A model generated the notes under the pieces. The model worked only from the letters and a program-made list of their open reading frames with translations. It had not been told where the DNA came from and did no database searches. A program made the translations under genes and the position numbers. 64,000 bases of DNA, from contig NZ_JFKC01000010.1 of assembly GCF_002115805.1 (NCBI RefSeq), positions 1 through 64,000 of the forward strand. The letters are read 5' to 3'. The DNA is from Marivita geojedonensis (GTDB lineage Bacteria; Pseudomonadota; Alphaproteobacteria; Rhodobacterales; Rhodobacteraceae). Position 1 is the stretch's first letter. Each line of letters starts with the position of its first letter. Below are positions 51,701-60,996 of this stretch, in pieces.

Positions 51701-52210
51701 CTATCCCCTATATGGGTCTTCAATGCCCATTTTGCCAAGTATGCGGGTCTCTAACCCTTCCATCAGCGTGGCATCGTGGTCACGAACGTGATCGTAGCCG
51801 AGAAGATGTAACACTCCGTGAACGATCAGATGCGTGACGTGATCGGACAGGGATTTTCCGGCGGCCTCGGCCTCGCGCTGGCAGGTTTCGAAAGCAATGG
51901 CGATGTCACCAAGACTCTCCCCCATCAGGGGATCCGGGGGCGGTGGAGCCTCGGGCGCATCGCCATCCTGCGTCGCCGCAAGCTCCCAGGCAGGCCAGCT
52001 CAGAACATTGGTCGGGGTCGGTTTCTTCCGGAATTCGGCATTCAGCTCCGCGATACGAAGGTCGTCGCAGGCGAGGATGGCAATCTCATAGCTTTCCCAC
52101 GGAAAACCGAGGTATTCCAGCGTGTTGCGGGCTGCGGCGTCCGCGAGCGGTTCGAGTCCTGCGGCGTCCCAGCGCGGGTCCTCGATGACGATGTCGGTCA
52201 ATGTGGTCAC
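51701..52210 (-). CDS. ybeY: Endoribonuclease YbeY (rRNA maturation factor)
   Basis: A 169-residue zinc-dependent endoribonuclease involved in 16S rRNA 3' processing and ribosome quality control. The zinc triad H-x3-H-x5-H is in HLIVHGVLHLLGYDH. The GTG at 52210 is chosen because the family begins at TDIVIEDPRW; no strong ribosome site is seen. The longer frame overlaps phoH. It is flanked by phoH and corC in the conserved alphaproteobacterial order. Confidence 0.93.
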   Translation of the reverse strand: MTTLTDIVIEDPRWDAAGLEPLADAAARNTLEYLGFPWESYEIAILACDDLRIAELNAEFRKKPTPTNVLSWPAWELAATQDGDAPEAPPPPDPLMGESLGDIAIAFETCQREAEAAGKSLSDHVTHLIVHGVLHLLGYDHVRDHDATLMEGLETRILGKMGIEDPYRG

Positions 52211-52221
52211 TGGCAGTCCGA

Positions 52222-52239
52222 TTGGGGGCCTGCCCCCAA
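52222..52239. repeat. Inverted repeat between phoH and ybeY
   Basis: TTGGGGGC-CT-GCCCCCAA is an 8-2-8 palindrome in the 58-bp gap between the phoH stop and the ybeY start. A two-base loop is tight, so a protein site or REP-like remnant is as likely as a hairpin. Confidence 0.5.
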
Positions 52240-52268
52240 ACCCCCGGAGTTTACGGGCAAGATGAAGA

Positions 52269-53246
52269 TCAGGGCGTTTCCGCGTCTTTCTCGTAGGCTT
52301 CGATGATCGCGGCGACAAGCGGGTGCCGCACCACATCCTTGGCCGTGAAGTAATTGAAGCTGATCTTGGGTATGGATTTCAGCAAACGTTCCGCATCGGC
52401 CAGCCCCGAGGCGACGCCGCGCGGCAGGTCTATCTGGGTGCGGTCGCCGGTGATGACCATGCGCGAACCTTCGCCGAGACGGGTCAGAAACATCTTCATC
52501 TGCATCGATGTCGCGTTCTGCGCTTCGTCGAGAACCACGAATGCGTTGGAGAGCGTACGGCCCCGCATAAAGGCAAGCGGCGCGATTTCGACGGTCTTTT
52601 CCTCGATCATCCGGGCGAGTTGTTTGCCGGGCAGAAAGTCGTTCAGCGCGTCGTAGAGCGGCTGCATGTAGGGATCGACCTTGTCTTTCATGTCGCCGGG
52701 CAGGTAGCCGAGCTTTTCCCCGGCCTCGACGGCGGGACGGCTGAGGATGATCTTGTCGACCTGTCCGGTGATGAACATGTTCACACCGACGGCCACCGCG
52801 AGGTAGGTCTTGCCCGTGCCTGCCGGGCCGATGCCAAACGCAAGCTCATTCTCGAAGAGGGACCGCACATAGGCCTTTTGGGCGTCGGTGCGGGGTTCGA
52901 CCAGCTTCTTGCGGGTCTTGATTTCGACCGGGCCACCTTCGAACATCTCGATCTGCGCATCCGGGCCGATGTCGTCGGGCGCCATCCGGAACTCACGGTC
53001 AATGTCGCCGGGCGCCACGCTGCGCCCCTGTTCGAGGCGCTGATAGAGCGCCATGAGCACATCGCGGGCCTCGGTCTGGGCGTCGGGTTCACCGTGAATC
53101 GCCAGCTGATTCCCGCGGCGGAGAATCTGCACACCCAGCCGGGATTCGATCTCGGTCAGGTTGCGGTCATATTCGCCGCAAAGGTCGATGAGCAAACGGT
53201 TATCGGGGAATTCTACAAGCGCTTCTGACAAGGTGTCTGTGGTCAC
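52269..53246 (-). CDS. phoH: PhoH-family ATPase
   Basis: A 325-residue cytoplasmic P-loop ATPase. It has GIGPAGTGKTYLAVAVGV, ILSRPAVEAGEKLGYLPGDMKDKVDPYMQPLYDAL, VVLDEAQNAT (Walker B) and ITGDRTQIDLPRG. The N-terminal 90 residues are a KH-like region. The GTG at 53246 is chosen because GGAGAC lies 5 bases ahead. It is upstream of ybeY, a partnership linked to RNA metabolism. Confidence 0.94.
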   Translation of the reverse strand: MTTDTLSEALVEFPDNRLLIDLCGEYDRNLTEIESRLGVQILRRGNQLAIHGEPDAQTEARDVLMALYQRLEQGRSVAPGDIDREFRMAPDDIGPDAQIEMFEGGPVEIKTRKKLVEPRTDAQKAYVRSLFENELAFGIGPAGTGKTYLAVAVGVNMFITGQVDKIILSRPAVEAGEKLGYLPGDMKDKVDPYMQPLYDALNDFLPGKQLARMIEEKTVEIAPLAFMRGRTLSNAFVVLDEAQNATSMQMKMFLTRLGEGSRMVITGDRTQIDLPRGVASGLADAERLLKSIPKISFNYFTAKDVVRHPLVAAIIEAYEKDAETP

Positions 53247-53322
53247 GCGGGTCTCCGGTGCAGGGGTCGCAGGGTCAGGGTGGCAAGTTCCGCGACACAG
53301 CGCAAGCGGTGACCCCACGAAA

Positions 53323-53628
53323 TCAAAGCGGATCCCCGATCAGGCTGGAGCCACCGCTCTTGAAATCACCAATCACCGTGCCGCCGGGTTGCGGCGTGCC
53401 GGAACACACGGGCTTGCCGTTTCGGTCGAGTCGCTGGGACAGATAGCCTTCGACGCCGTCATCGATGATCCAGTGGTCACATCCGTTGGGGTCGATCCAG
53501 ATCCCGGCCTGCAATTCACTCAGGGGTTTGTTGTCGAAGCCGCGGTCGCGGGATTTGTCCGGTCCGACGCCGCATCCGGCAAGACCGATCACGGACACGA
53601 GGCTGAGAACTGCTGTTGCGCGCATCAT
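53323..53628 (-). CDS. Small lipoprotein sharing a WIDP-GC motif with the next gene
   Basis: A 101-residue lipoprotein with lipobox LAGC (acceptor Cys19). The mature part contains LQAGIWIDPNGCDHWIIDDGVEGYLSQRLDRNGKPVCSG, which is clearly related to the start of the OmpA-family protein encoded immediately upstream. I use the ATG at 53628. Function unknown, but a paired duplication of an envelope domain is evident. Confidence 0.75.
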   Translation of the reverse strand: MMRATAVLSLVSVIGLAGCGVGPDKSRDRGFDNKPLSELQAGIWIDPNGCDHWIIDDGVEGYLSQRLDRNGKPVCSGTPQPGGTVIGDFKSGGSSLIGDPL

Positions 53629-53639
53629 TCTGGACCCCT

Positions 53640-54170
53640 TTACCGCATACACAGAATTTCGACACGGCGGTTTTTGGCCATGCCGGCCGCCGTTGCATTG
53701 TTGGCCACGGGTCGCCGTTCGCCATAGCCGCGCACCGCATAGATGCGCGCCCCTGCGTCCTGCGCCACGCGCGCGACGGCCTGTGCGCGGCGTTCGCTCA
53801 ATGCAAGGTTGGAGCTGTCGGAGGCGCGGCTGTCGGTGTGGCCTTCGATGACGAAGCCGTTTGCGGCGTTCGACGCGAAGAAGCTGCGCAGCCCCGCAAC
53901 GCCTGCGGCGCTGATCTGCGCGCTGCCGCTGTCGAAAATCGTGTCGGTGGGGACCACCGCGCAGCGGCTGATCCGGTGGCAGACAGGCGTGCCGTCGCGG
54001 CGCAGATGCGGGCTCATGTAGCCCTCGGCGCCGTCATCCATCACCCAGTGTTCACATCCGTCGGGGTCAATCCAGATACCGGGGGCATAACGCTCGGCCT
54101 GCTGCGCAGCGGCGACCTGCGGCAGGGCCAGCGCAATCCCTAGAACCCATGCGGAGATCCGCATCATCAT
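53640..54170 (-). CDS. OmpA-family peptidoglycan-associated protein
   Basis: A 176-residue exported protein. After a signal peptide ending near QVAAAQQ, residues 30-70 carry APGIWIDPDGCEHWVMDDGAEGYMSPHLRRDGTPVC, shared with the neighbouring lipoprotein. An OmpA-like domain follows (DTIFDSGSAQISAAG, FVIEGHTDSRASDSSNLALSERRAQAV, VRGYGERRPV), which binds peptidoglycan. The start could be any of three consecutive ATGs (54170-54164). Confidence 0.85.
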   Translation of the reverse strand: MMMRISAWVLGIALALPQVAAAQQAERYAPGIWIDPDGCEHWVMDDGAEGYMSPHLRRDGTPVCHRISRCAVVPTDTIFDSGSAQISAAGVAGLRSFFASNAANGFVIEGHTDSRASDSSNLALSERRAQAVARVAQDAGARIYAVRGYGERRPVANNATAAGMAKNRRVEILCMR

Positions 54171-54302
54171 TACCACTACCCCCACGTCTGGACGGTGCTG
54201 GCCACGCAGGCCTGAAGCACCCGATTCATGGGCATACTACCAAAGACAGCAGGTCAGGAAAGACTTAACCGCAATATCTCGGGGTGTTGCGCAGATGCTG
54301 TG

Positions 54303-55625
54303 TTATTCGACCAACGCCCCTGCAAGGGAATTGCGGCCCGACTCGATGATCCTGACGCGGCGCAGATTGCCCGGTTGGAGACCATCGGCCTGAACGTGAA
54401 CCGCATGGAGATGGTCGGATTTGCCTACCATCTGCCCCGGCAGGCGCCCCGGCTTTTCGAAGAGCACGCCCACCTCCTTGCCGACCATCGCGTCCTGCGC
54501 GGCCTTCTGCTGTTCGGTGATCAGCGCCTGCAGACGTTGCAGGCGGTCGTCCTTGACGTCTTCGGGCAACTGGTCGCGTTCCGCCGCAGGGGTGCCCGGG
54601 CGGGTGGAGTACTTGAAGCTGTAGGCGTAGCCGTAGTTCGACGCGCGGATGATATCGAGCGTGGCCTGGAAATCCTCTTCGGTCTCTTCCGGGAAGCCCA
54701 CGATGAAGTCGCCCGACAGCAGCAGGTCGGGCCGCGCGGCGCGCAGCTTTTCGATGATCACGAGGTAGCTTTCCGCCGTGTGCTGGCGGTTCATCCGCTT
54801 GAGGATGCGATCCGAGCCGGACTGCACGGGCAGGTGCAGGTAGGGCATCAGTTTCGGACAGGTGCCATGCGCCTCGATCAGATCATCGGTCATGTCGTTG
54901 GGATGGCTTGTGGTGAAGCGGATACGCTCCAGCCCGTCGATATCGTTCAAAGCCCAGATCAGGCGGGCGAGCGACCAGTCGCCGCCTTCGCCGGCACCGT
55001 GATAGGCGTTCACGTTCTGGCCCAGCAGGGTGATCTCGCGCACGCCGCGCTCGACCAGATCGCGCGCCTCAGTCAGGATGCGGGCGGCGGGGCGGCTGAC
55101 TTCGGCGCCGCGTGTGTAGGGCACAACGCAGAAGGCGCAGAACTTGTCACAGCCTTCCTGCACCGTCAGGAACGCGGTCGGACCACGCTTGGCCTTGGGG
55201 CGGTTCTTGAGGACCTCGAACTTGTCCTCTTCGGGGAAATCGGTGTCGAGCGCCTTTTCCCCGCTGCGGGTCTTGGCCTCCAGTTCGGGCAGGCGGTGAT
55301 AGCTTTGCGGGCCGACGACGAGATCGACCATCGGCTGACGGCGCATGATCTCTTCGCCTTCGGCCTGCGCGACACAGCCCGCCACCCCGATCTTGAGGTC
55401 GGGCTTTTCGGCCTTCAGACCCTTGTAGCGACCCAGTTCGGAATAGACCTTTTCCGCCGCTTTTTCCCGGATGTGGCAGGTGTTGAGCAGGATCATGTCC
55501 GCATCGTCGGGCGTCTGTATTTCGACATAGCCCTGCCCGCCCAGCGCTTCGGCCATGCGTTCGCTGTCATAGACGTTCATCTGACAGCCATAGGTCTTGA
55601 TATAAAGCTTCTTCGGTTCGGACAT
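54303..55625 (-). CDS. miaB: tRNA-2-methylthio-N6-dimethylallyladenosine synthase
   Basis: A 440-residue radical-SAM enzyme that methylthiolates i6A37 of tRNA. The N-terminal UPF0004 cluster cysteines are in YGCQMN, NTCHIR and AGCVAQ. The radical-SAM motif CDKFCAFC is central, and the TRAM domain is at the C-terminus. The start at 55625 is supported by GGAGGA 7 bases upstream. The 513-residue plus-strand frame over it is antisense and was discarded. Confidence 0.97.
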   Translation of the reverse strand: MSEPKKLYIKTYGCQMNVYDSERMAEALGGQGYVEIQTPDDADMILLNTCHIREKAAEKVYSELGRYKGLKAEKPDLKIGVAGCVAQAEGEEIMRRQPMVDLVVGPQSYHRLPELEAKTRSGEKALDTDFPEEDKFEVLKNRPKAKRGPTAFLTVQEGCDKFCAFCVVPYTRGAEVSRPAARILTEARDLVERGVREITLLGQNVNAYHGAGEGGDWSLARLIWALNDIDGLERIRFTTSHPNDMTDDLIEAHGTCPKLMPYLHLPVQSGSDRILKRMNRQHTAESYLVIIEKLRAARPDLLLSGDFIVGFPEETEEDFQATLDIIRASNYGYAYSFKYSTRPGTPAAERDQLPEDVKDDRLQRLQALITEQQKAAQDAMVGKEVGVLFEKPGRLPGQMVGKSDHLHAVHVQADGLQPGNLRRVRIIESGRNSLAGALVE

Positions 55626-55738
55626 GGGCCAATCCTCCGGGGCGGGGTTCAGGGCGTGGCGATACCGCATGTCACCCCCGACTTGCAATGCACGGATTTT
55701 TCATCGACTCTGTGCAAAAGCCCGGAAGAGGTTTGCTT

Positions 55739-56605
55739 ATGCATTATGCAGGCATCAATCAGCTTTTGACTCAGAACCCCGGCATTTTTGCCAAGGGGCC
55801 GATTTCGCTCGTCTTCGTGGAGGATGCGGTCGAAATCGACACGACCCTGCGGCACAACCTGCAGCTTGGCTTCAAGGCTGTGATCGTGTTCATGACGCCC
55901 GAGTTCGATCTCGCGTCAGACGTGGTGGACAAGGTGATCCGGGTCGACGCCAAGCTGGGGACGTCCGATAATCGCGAAGACATCGTGAACGCAATCATCG
56001 AAAAGGCTCCAGGCGTATGGCTCTATGTCTGCTACAACGCCGAATACCTGTTCTTTCCATTCTGTGAGACCCGTACCGTGGGCGAGCTTTTGGCGTTCCA
56101 TACGGAGGAACGGCGGGATGCGATGCTGTGCTATGCGGTCGATCTCTATGCCTGTGATCTTGAGGAACATCCAACGGCAGTCAGCCTTGACGACGCCTAT
56201 CTGGATCGGTCCGGGTATTATGCCCTGGGTCGGCCCGATCCGGTCACGAACCACCCGAAGGAACGGCAGCTTGATTTCTTTGGCGGGTTGCGCTGGCGGT
56301 ATGAAGAACACGTGCCGCCCGAGCGGCGCAAGATCGACCGGATCGCTCTGTTCCGGGCCAGACCGGGGTTGAAACTGCGCCCGGACCACACGTTCAGCGA
56401 CGAGGAATACAACACCTATTCCTGTCCGTGGCACAACAACCTGACGGCGGCCATCGTATCGTTTCGAACGGCGAAGGCGCTCAAGCGGAACCCGGGATCG
56501 GCTTTCGAGATCGAAACGTTCCGCTGGCACAATTCGGTGCCGTTCGAATGGCACTCGCGGCAATTGCTGGATCTTGGCCTTATGGAGCCGGGACAGTGGT
56601 TCTGA
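55739..56605 (+). CDS. Glycosyltransferase family 2-like protein
   Basis: A 288-residue cytoplasmic protein resembling compact family-2 glycosyltransferases of the type with a short N-terminal catalytic region: SLVFVEDAVEIDTTLRHNLQLGFKAVIVFM, WLYVCYNAEYLFFPF (in place of the usual DxDEF) and FRWHNSVPFEW at the end. GAAGAGG lies 7 bases before the ATG at 55739, which I prefer to the ATG at 55688. It is divergent from miaB. The sugar donor is unknown. Confidence 0.75.
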   Translation: MHYAGINQLLTQNPGIFAKGPISLVFVEDAVEIDTTLRHNLQLGFKAVIVFMTPEFDLASDVVDKVIRVDAKLGTSDNREDIVNAIIEKAPGVWLYVCYNAEYLFFPFCETRTVGELLAFHTEERRDAMLCYAVDLYACDLEEHPTAVSLDDAYLDRSGYYALGRPDPVTNHPKERQLDFFGGLRWRYEEHVPPERRKIDRIALFRARPGLKLRPDHTFSDEEYNTYSCPWHNNLTAAIVSFRTAKALKRNPGSAFEIETFRWHNSVPFEWHSRQLLDLGLMEPGQWF

Positions 56606-56611
56606 GCCGCA

Positions 56612-57286
56612 TCAGCCCAGGTCTTCTGTGACGATCCGGTCTTCCGGCACCTTCAGCGCTTTGAGCGCGGAGACCACGTCTTCGATCATCGCTTCAGGTC
56701 CGCAGACGTAGATCGGACCATCGGTACCTTCGACGATGGGTGCCAGATAGTCTTTATCGATCTGCTCACGCGCAAATTCGCTGTCGGGATCGTCAGTGAC
56801 CACGAAATGGCAGTTCAGCCCCGGCATCGATATAAAGGCGTCCCGCAGAATGATGTCCTGTTCCGTCTTGTTCGAAAACACGAGGTGGCAATCTTCAAGC
56901 GTGCCGTAGGTTTGCAAACGGCGTTTCAGAATCGCGATGAAGGGTGTGACCCCGGCACCGCCGGCAATGAAGACGCCCGGACCCTTGTCCTCGATCGCGC
57001 CCCAGGCGTCGCTGATCTCGACCTGATCGGTCATTTGCAGACCGGCAATCTGGTCTGTCACACCGTTATGGTCGGGGTAGGTCTTAATCACGAATTCAAG
57101 CGTTGGATTGGTCGGCAATCCAGTGAAGGTGAAAGGTCTCTGTTCTTCGCGCCAGCCCTCTTTGACCAGCGCGACGTCACAGGCCTGGCCGGGAGTGTAG
57201 GTGTACCCTTCGGGTTTGTTGAACACCAAATGATAGGTGTCATGGGTGACGGGTTCGATGCTTTGCAGCGTCAGCGTATACGTCAT
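56612..57286 (-). CDS. Ferredoxin-NADP reductase-like flavodoxin/FAD protein
   Basis: A 224-residue FAD/NAD(P)-binding protein. The FAD site is in GQACDVALVKEGWREEQRPFTFTG, the NAD(P) site GVFIAGGAGVTPFIAILKRRL, and GPIYVCGPEAMIEDVV closes the domain. There is no iron-sulfur motif. The ATG at 57286 follows AAGGAGAC, which lies inside a hairpin (57295-57315). It is just downstream of fabI; its partner is unknown. Confidence 0.88.
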   Translation of the reverse strand: MTYTLTLQSIEPVTHDTYHLVFNKPEGYTYTPGQACDVALVKEGWREEQRPFTFTGLPTNPTLEFVIKTYPDHNGVTDQIAGLQMTDQVEISDAWGAIEDKGPGVFIAGGAGVTPFIAILKRRLQTYGTLEDCHLVFSNKTEQDIILRDAFISMPGLNCHFVVTDDPDSEFAREQIDKDYLAPIVEGTDGPIYVCGPEAMIEDVVSALKALKVPEDRIVTEDLG

Positions 57287-57294
57287 GTGTACGG

Positions 57295-57315
57295 TGTCTC
57301 CTTTCGCAGGAGACA
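57295..57315 (-). promoter_or_regulatory. Hairpin that covers the ribosome site of the reductase gene
   Basis: On the minus strand TGTCTCC, the loop TGCGAAA and GGAGACA form a perfect 7-bp stem, and the GGAGA strand of the stem is the ribosome site of the gene at 57286. Translation may depend on melting or on a factor. The stem is too short to be a terminator. Confidence 0.6.
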
Positions 57316-57347
57316 ACCGTCAGATCAGGGCAGAGTTCCCGTTTCGA

Positions 57348-58139
57348 TCAAAGATGATCGTATTGCGGCATACCGAGAACGTGGAAGCCACCATCGACCC
57401 GGATGATTTCGCCGGTGGTGCAGGCTCCGGCTTCAGAGGCCAGGTAAACCGCCGTGCCACCCACCGCCTCGAGCGTGGCGTTGGAGCGCAAAGGCGCGTT
57501 CTGGTCAGTGTGCTTGTAGGTCTTGCGCGCACCGCCGATGGCCGCGCCGGCCAGTGTCTTCATCGGGCCAGGGCTGATCGCGTTGACGCGGATGCCTTCC
57601 GGGCCAAGATCATTGGCCAGATAGCGCACGGAGGCTTCGAGCGCGGCCTTGGCGACGCCCATCACGTTGTAGTTGGGCGTCACGCGGGTGGAGCCCATAT
57701 AGGTCAGCGTCAACAGCGTGCCGCCATTTTCGACCATCAGCGGATGCGCGCGGCGCGCCACGTCGATGAAGCTGTAGGCCGAGATGTCGAGCGAGTTCTT
57801 GAAGTTGGCACGGGTGGTATTGAGGATGCGGCCGGTAAGTTCCGATTTGTCTGAAAAGGCAATGGCATGAACGAGGAAATCGATGGTCGGCCAGCGCGCG
57901 GCAAGCTGTTCGAACGCTGTGTCGAGCGAGGCATCATCAGTCACGTCAACATCGACCATGAAATCCGACCCGACACTCTGCGCCAGCGGCTCAATACGTT
58001 TGCCAAAGGCTTCGCCCTGATAGGTGAAGGCAAGCTCTGCGCCCGCCTCGGCCATCGCCTTCGCAATACCCCACGCGATGGAGCGTTCATTGGCGACGCC
58101 CATGATCAGGCCGCGCTTGCCCTGCAACTGTCCTGCCAT
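57348..58139 (-). CDS. fabI: Enoyl-[acyl-carrier-protein] reductase (NADH) FabI
   Basis: A 263-residue short-chain dehydrogenase-type reductase of fatty-acid elongation. The catalytic Tyr147, Tyr157 and Lys164 (TYMGSTRVTPNYNVMGVAKAAL) match E. coli FabI spacing. The FabI-type cofactor motif GVANERSIAWGIA is present. The ATG at 58139 is chosen; the TTG at 58145 would overlap the fabB stop. It is directly after fabB. Confidence 0.97.
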   Translation of the reverse strand: MAGQLQGKRGLIMGVANERSIAWGIAKAMAEAGAELAFTYQGEAFGKRIEPLAQSVGSDFMVDVDVTDDASLDTAFEQLAARWPTIDFLVHAIAFSDKSELTGRILNTTRANFKNSLDISAYSFIDVARRAHPLMVENGGTLLTLTYMGSTRVTPNYNVMGVAKAALEASVRYLANDLGPEGIRVNAISPGPMKTLAGAAIGGARKTYKHTDQNAPLRSNATLEAVGGTAVYLASEAGACTTGEIIRVDGGFHVLGMPQYDHL

Positions 58140-58141
58140 AC

Positions 58142-59371
58142 TCAACCCGTATATTTCGACAACAACATCGACCCGTTGGTGCCGCCAAATCCGAAGGAGT
58201 TGGTCATCACCGTATCGAGACCCGCATTTTCCACCAGTTCGGTGGCGATTTCTTCCGGCTTCAGCGCCGGATCCAGCGTTTCCACGTTGATCGACGGGAT
58301 GATGAAATCGTCCCGCAGCGCGAGCAGGCAGTAGATCGCCTCCTGCGCGCCGGTCGCGCCCTGGCTGTGGCCAGTCATCGACTTGGTCGAACTCACCGGC
58401 GGTGTGCTGCCCTCACCGAAGACACGCCGCACCGCTTCGATCTCGCCAACATCGCCCACGGGCGTCGAGGTGCCATGTGCGTTGATGTAGCTGACCGTGC
58501 GCCCTTCCGGCAGCGTCCTCAGCGCGCCGCGCATCGCACGCTCGCCGCCTTCGCCGGACGGTGCCACCATATCGGCGCCATCCGAGGTGGCCGAGAAGCC
58601 GGTGACTTCGGCGTAGATCGTGGCACCGCGCGCCAAGGCGCGTTCCAACGGTTCGAGCACAACAATCGCGCCGCCACCCGAGATCACAAAGCCATCACGA
58701 CCGGCGTCAAAGGCGCGCGATGCTTTCTCAGGCGTGTCATTGTATTTCGACGACATCGCGCCCATTGCGTCGAAAAGGCAGGACAGCGTCCAGTCCAGTT
58801 CCTCGCCGCCGCCTGCGAACATCACGTCCTGCATACCCAATGCCACCTGCTGCGCCGCCATGCCGATGCAATGCAGCGAGGTCGAGCAGGCCGAAGTGAT
58901 CGAGAAGTTCATGCCCTTGATCTGATAGGCGGTCGCAAGGTTGGCGCTTACGGTTGAGGACATGGTCTTAGGCACCGCAAACGGCCCGACCCGCTTGGTG
59001 GCGCCCGTACTGAGAACCGATTGATGTGCCGTCAGCATCGCGCTGGTCGACGGACCGCCCGATCCTGCGATCAGGCCCGTCATCGGATTGACAACCTCTT
59101 CCGGCGTGAGCCCGGCATCGGCAATCGCCTGACCCATCGCAATATGGGCATAGGCCGCGCCCGGCCCCATGAAACGCAGCGAGCGCTTGTCCACGTGGTC
59201 GGCCACGTTCAGATCAATGGCACCGGCCACCTGCGAGCGGAACCCATGTTCCGCCATATCGGCATTTGCGGTGATCCCGGACCGGCCAACCTTGAGGCTT
59301 GCGGCCACTTCTTCGGCATTGTTCCCGATGGACGAAACAATCCCCAATCCTGTCACGACAACACGGCGCAT
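58142..59371 (-). CDS. fabB: Beta-ketoacyl-ACP synthase I (FabB)
   Basis: A 409-residue condensing enzyme. The nucleophile Cys162 is in [13 protein letters not shown], and the histidines are in [12 protein letters not shown] and [14 protein letters not shown]. It works with FabA for unsaturated fatty acids. The ATG at 59371 follows AAGGAG by five bases. It starts a fabB-fabI pair separated from fabA by a gene on the opposite strand. Confidence 0.97.
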   Translation of the reverse strand: MRRVVVTGLGIVSSIGNNAEEVAASLKVGRSGITANADMAEHGFRSQVAGAIDLNVADHVDKRSLRFMGPGAAYAHIAMGQAIADAGLTPEEVVNPMTGLIAGSGGPSTSAMLTAHQSVLSTGATKRVGPFAVPKTMSSTVSANLATAYQIKGMNFSITSACSTSLHCIGMAAQQVALGMQDVMFAGGGEELDWTLSCLFDAMGAMSSKYNDTPEKASRAFDAGRDGFVISGGGAIVVLEPLERALARGATIYAEVTGFSATSDGADMVAPSGEGGERAMRGALRTLPEGRTVSYINAHGTSTPVGDVGEIEAVRRVFGEGSTPPVSSTKSMTGHSQGATGAQEAIYCLLALRDDFIIPSINVETLDPALKPEEIATELVENAGLDTVMTNSFGFGGTNGSMLLSKYTG

Positions 59372-59640
59372 CACGGCTCCTTACAATTGTTGCATGCGTG
59401 TGTAGGGGAAGGTGGGGGGGAGGAGCAAGCAGATTGGGACTTGAGAAGCCTTTCGAAGCTGCCCGGAAAATCAGCGCATCTGCAGCCATTTGGGGCGGAT
59501 CGGACACAAAACCAGGAATTCGGTCCGACATTCTATCGACAGGCCCGCATATTTGACGCGTTCACCCTTGCACCGCGGACCCGAAATCTGGACACAGCGG
59601 AGACCGCCAAACCTGCCATGCCATCAGACAGGGATGACAC

Positions 59641-60303
59641 ATGACCAAGCAACCCCGCCTTCAGGATCTTCCGGACTGGCTGTATCTCCTGCGCGATTAT
59701 TACGAGCTGTATCGCCGGCTGTCGGCTGGCGGCAGTTCAAAAATCCGCAGCCACCAGAAAACAGTGCGGGACAGCATCAGCCGCGTGATCAAGGCGAATG
59801 CCGAGGTGCATCAACATGATCCGGTCACCAAACCGGTCACAGCCCATTGGCGCAGAGCGCTCGACAATGGCCGGATGGAGCGCCATGCCCCCTTCATCCG
59901 AGCGCTGGAGAGCGTGCAGCAGCATCTTGTCTGGCAATACGGTTACGAGAAAGTACCGCGCGGGCTGGAACGGACATACGCCTATGCAGAACTGGTTGGC
60001 CCGACCGGACCGGTGATCACTGACGAGGTGATCCTTGGTCTGGTGCTGTTTGCGCCGGGTTGCACCTATCCCGCACATGCGCATGACGGCATCTCAGAAA
60101 GCTACATCTGCCTGTCCGGCGCGGTGTCCGAAAACGATCAGGGCGTCTACGCGCCCGGTTCACTGATCTTCAATCCGCCCGAGCAGCGGCATCGGATCAC
60201 GGTCGCGGATCAGAACCCCGCGCTGCTCTGCTATGCATGGACAGGCGCGCGGGAAAAGCTGGCGAACCAGAAGATGGTGTTCAGTCGGGGACCGAGGAAA
60301 TGA
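59641..60303 (+). CDS. DMSP-lyase-family cupin protein (DddL/DddQ type)
   Basis: A 220-residue single-cupin protein. Cupin motif 1 is complete: G-x5-H-x-H-x4-E-x6-G in APGCTYPAHAHDGISESYICLSG. Motif 2 follows in APGSLIFNPPEQRHRI, with the last histidine ligand. The N-terminus LPDWLYLLRDYYELYRRLSAGGSSKIRSHQKTVRDSI is the helical region of the DMSP_lyase family, and the length fits DddL. This would cleave DMSP to acrylate and dimethylsulfide in the cytoplasm. Family membership is likely; activity is not proven. It sits on the opposite strand between fabA and fabB. Confidence 0.78.
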   Translation: MTKQPRLQDLPDWLYLLRDYYELYRRLSAGGSSKIRSHQKTVRDSISRVIKANAEVHQHDPVTKPVTAHWRRALDNGRMERHAPFIRALESVQQHLVWQYGYEKVPRGLERTYAYAELVGPTGPVITDEVILGLVLFAPGCTYPAHAHDGISESYICLSGAVSENDQGVYAPGSLIFNPPEQRHRITVADQNPALLCYAWTGAREKLANQKMVFSRGPRK

Positions 60304-60313
60304 GCCTTCGGGC

Positions 60314-60823
60314 TCAGCTTTCCGACAGGGCGACCTTCATGTCCTTGACGACATAGATGGTTTCACCATCCGCTTCGACGCGGCCATCGGCGACACCCAT
60401 GGTCAGGCGGCGCGTCTGGATCGCCTTGGTGAAATCGACGTAATAGGTCAGCATCTTGCGGTCCGGGCGCACCATGCCGGTCAGCTTGACCTCACCCACA
60501 CCCAGGGCGTAGCCGCGTCCCTGCCAGCCACGCCAGCCGAGATTGAAGCCGGTCAGCTGCCACAGACCATCAAGGCCAAGGCAGCCGGGCATGATCGGGT
60601 TGCCGGGGAAATGGCAGTCGAAGAACCAGAGATCGGGTTTGATGTCGAACTCGGCCACGACATGGCCCTTACCGTGTTCACCGCCATCGCCCGAAATATC
60701 CGTGATGCGGTCCATCATCAGCATGGGCGGTTCGGGAAGCTGGGCGTTGCCCGGCCCGAACAACTCTCCCCGCGCGCATTTCAGAAGGTCGTCGCGATCG
60801 AAGCTGCGGGGAAAATCGGTCAT
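60314..60823 (-). CDS. fabA: 3-hydroxydecanoyl-ACP dehydratase/isomerase FabA
   Basis: A 169-residue hot-dog enzyme that makes the cis-3 double bond for unsaturated fatty acids. The catalytic His71 and Asp85 are in [23 protein letters not shown], one residue off E. coli numbering. It is divergent from irr, and the 173-bp gap between them holds an irr promoter. Confidence 0.97.
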   Translation of the reverse strand: MTDFPRSFDRDDLLKCARGELFGPGNAQLPEPPMLMMDRITDISGDGGEHGKGHVVAEFDIKPDLWFFDCHFPGNPIMPGCLGLDGLWQLTGFNLGWRGWQGRGYALGVGEVKLTGMVRPDRKMLTYYVDFTKAIQTRRLTMGVADGRVEADGETIYVVKDMKVALSES

Positions 60824-60940
60824 GGTTGGCGTGGCTCCCGGATGGATTTGCTGAATTCAGCTTCCTCTAACACCGCCCCTTGCGACCGTGCAAGCCCGCC
60901 GGAGACAGGGGTGTGAGACAAGTTGTTGCAAGAAATTTAT

Positions 60941-60970
60941 TTGAACTGCGAGCCATTCGCACCCTATATA
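60941..60970 (+). promoter_or_regulatory. Probable sigma-70 promoter of irr
   Basis: TTGAAC (60941-60946) and TATATA (60965-60970), 18 bases apart (or CTATAT with 17), lie 27 bases before the irr ATG. The surrounding AT-rich 60925-60972 may also serve the divergent fabA. No clear iron-control element was seen. Confidence 0.6.
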
Positions 60971-60996
60971 CAGGTTGAAAGAGGAGCAGGAGCGGC

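Noticed and set aside
54228-55769. 513-residue plus-strand frame over miaB
   Set aside because: Antisense to a full MiaB protein with all cluster cysteines; no ribosome site or known motif in the plus frame.
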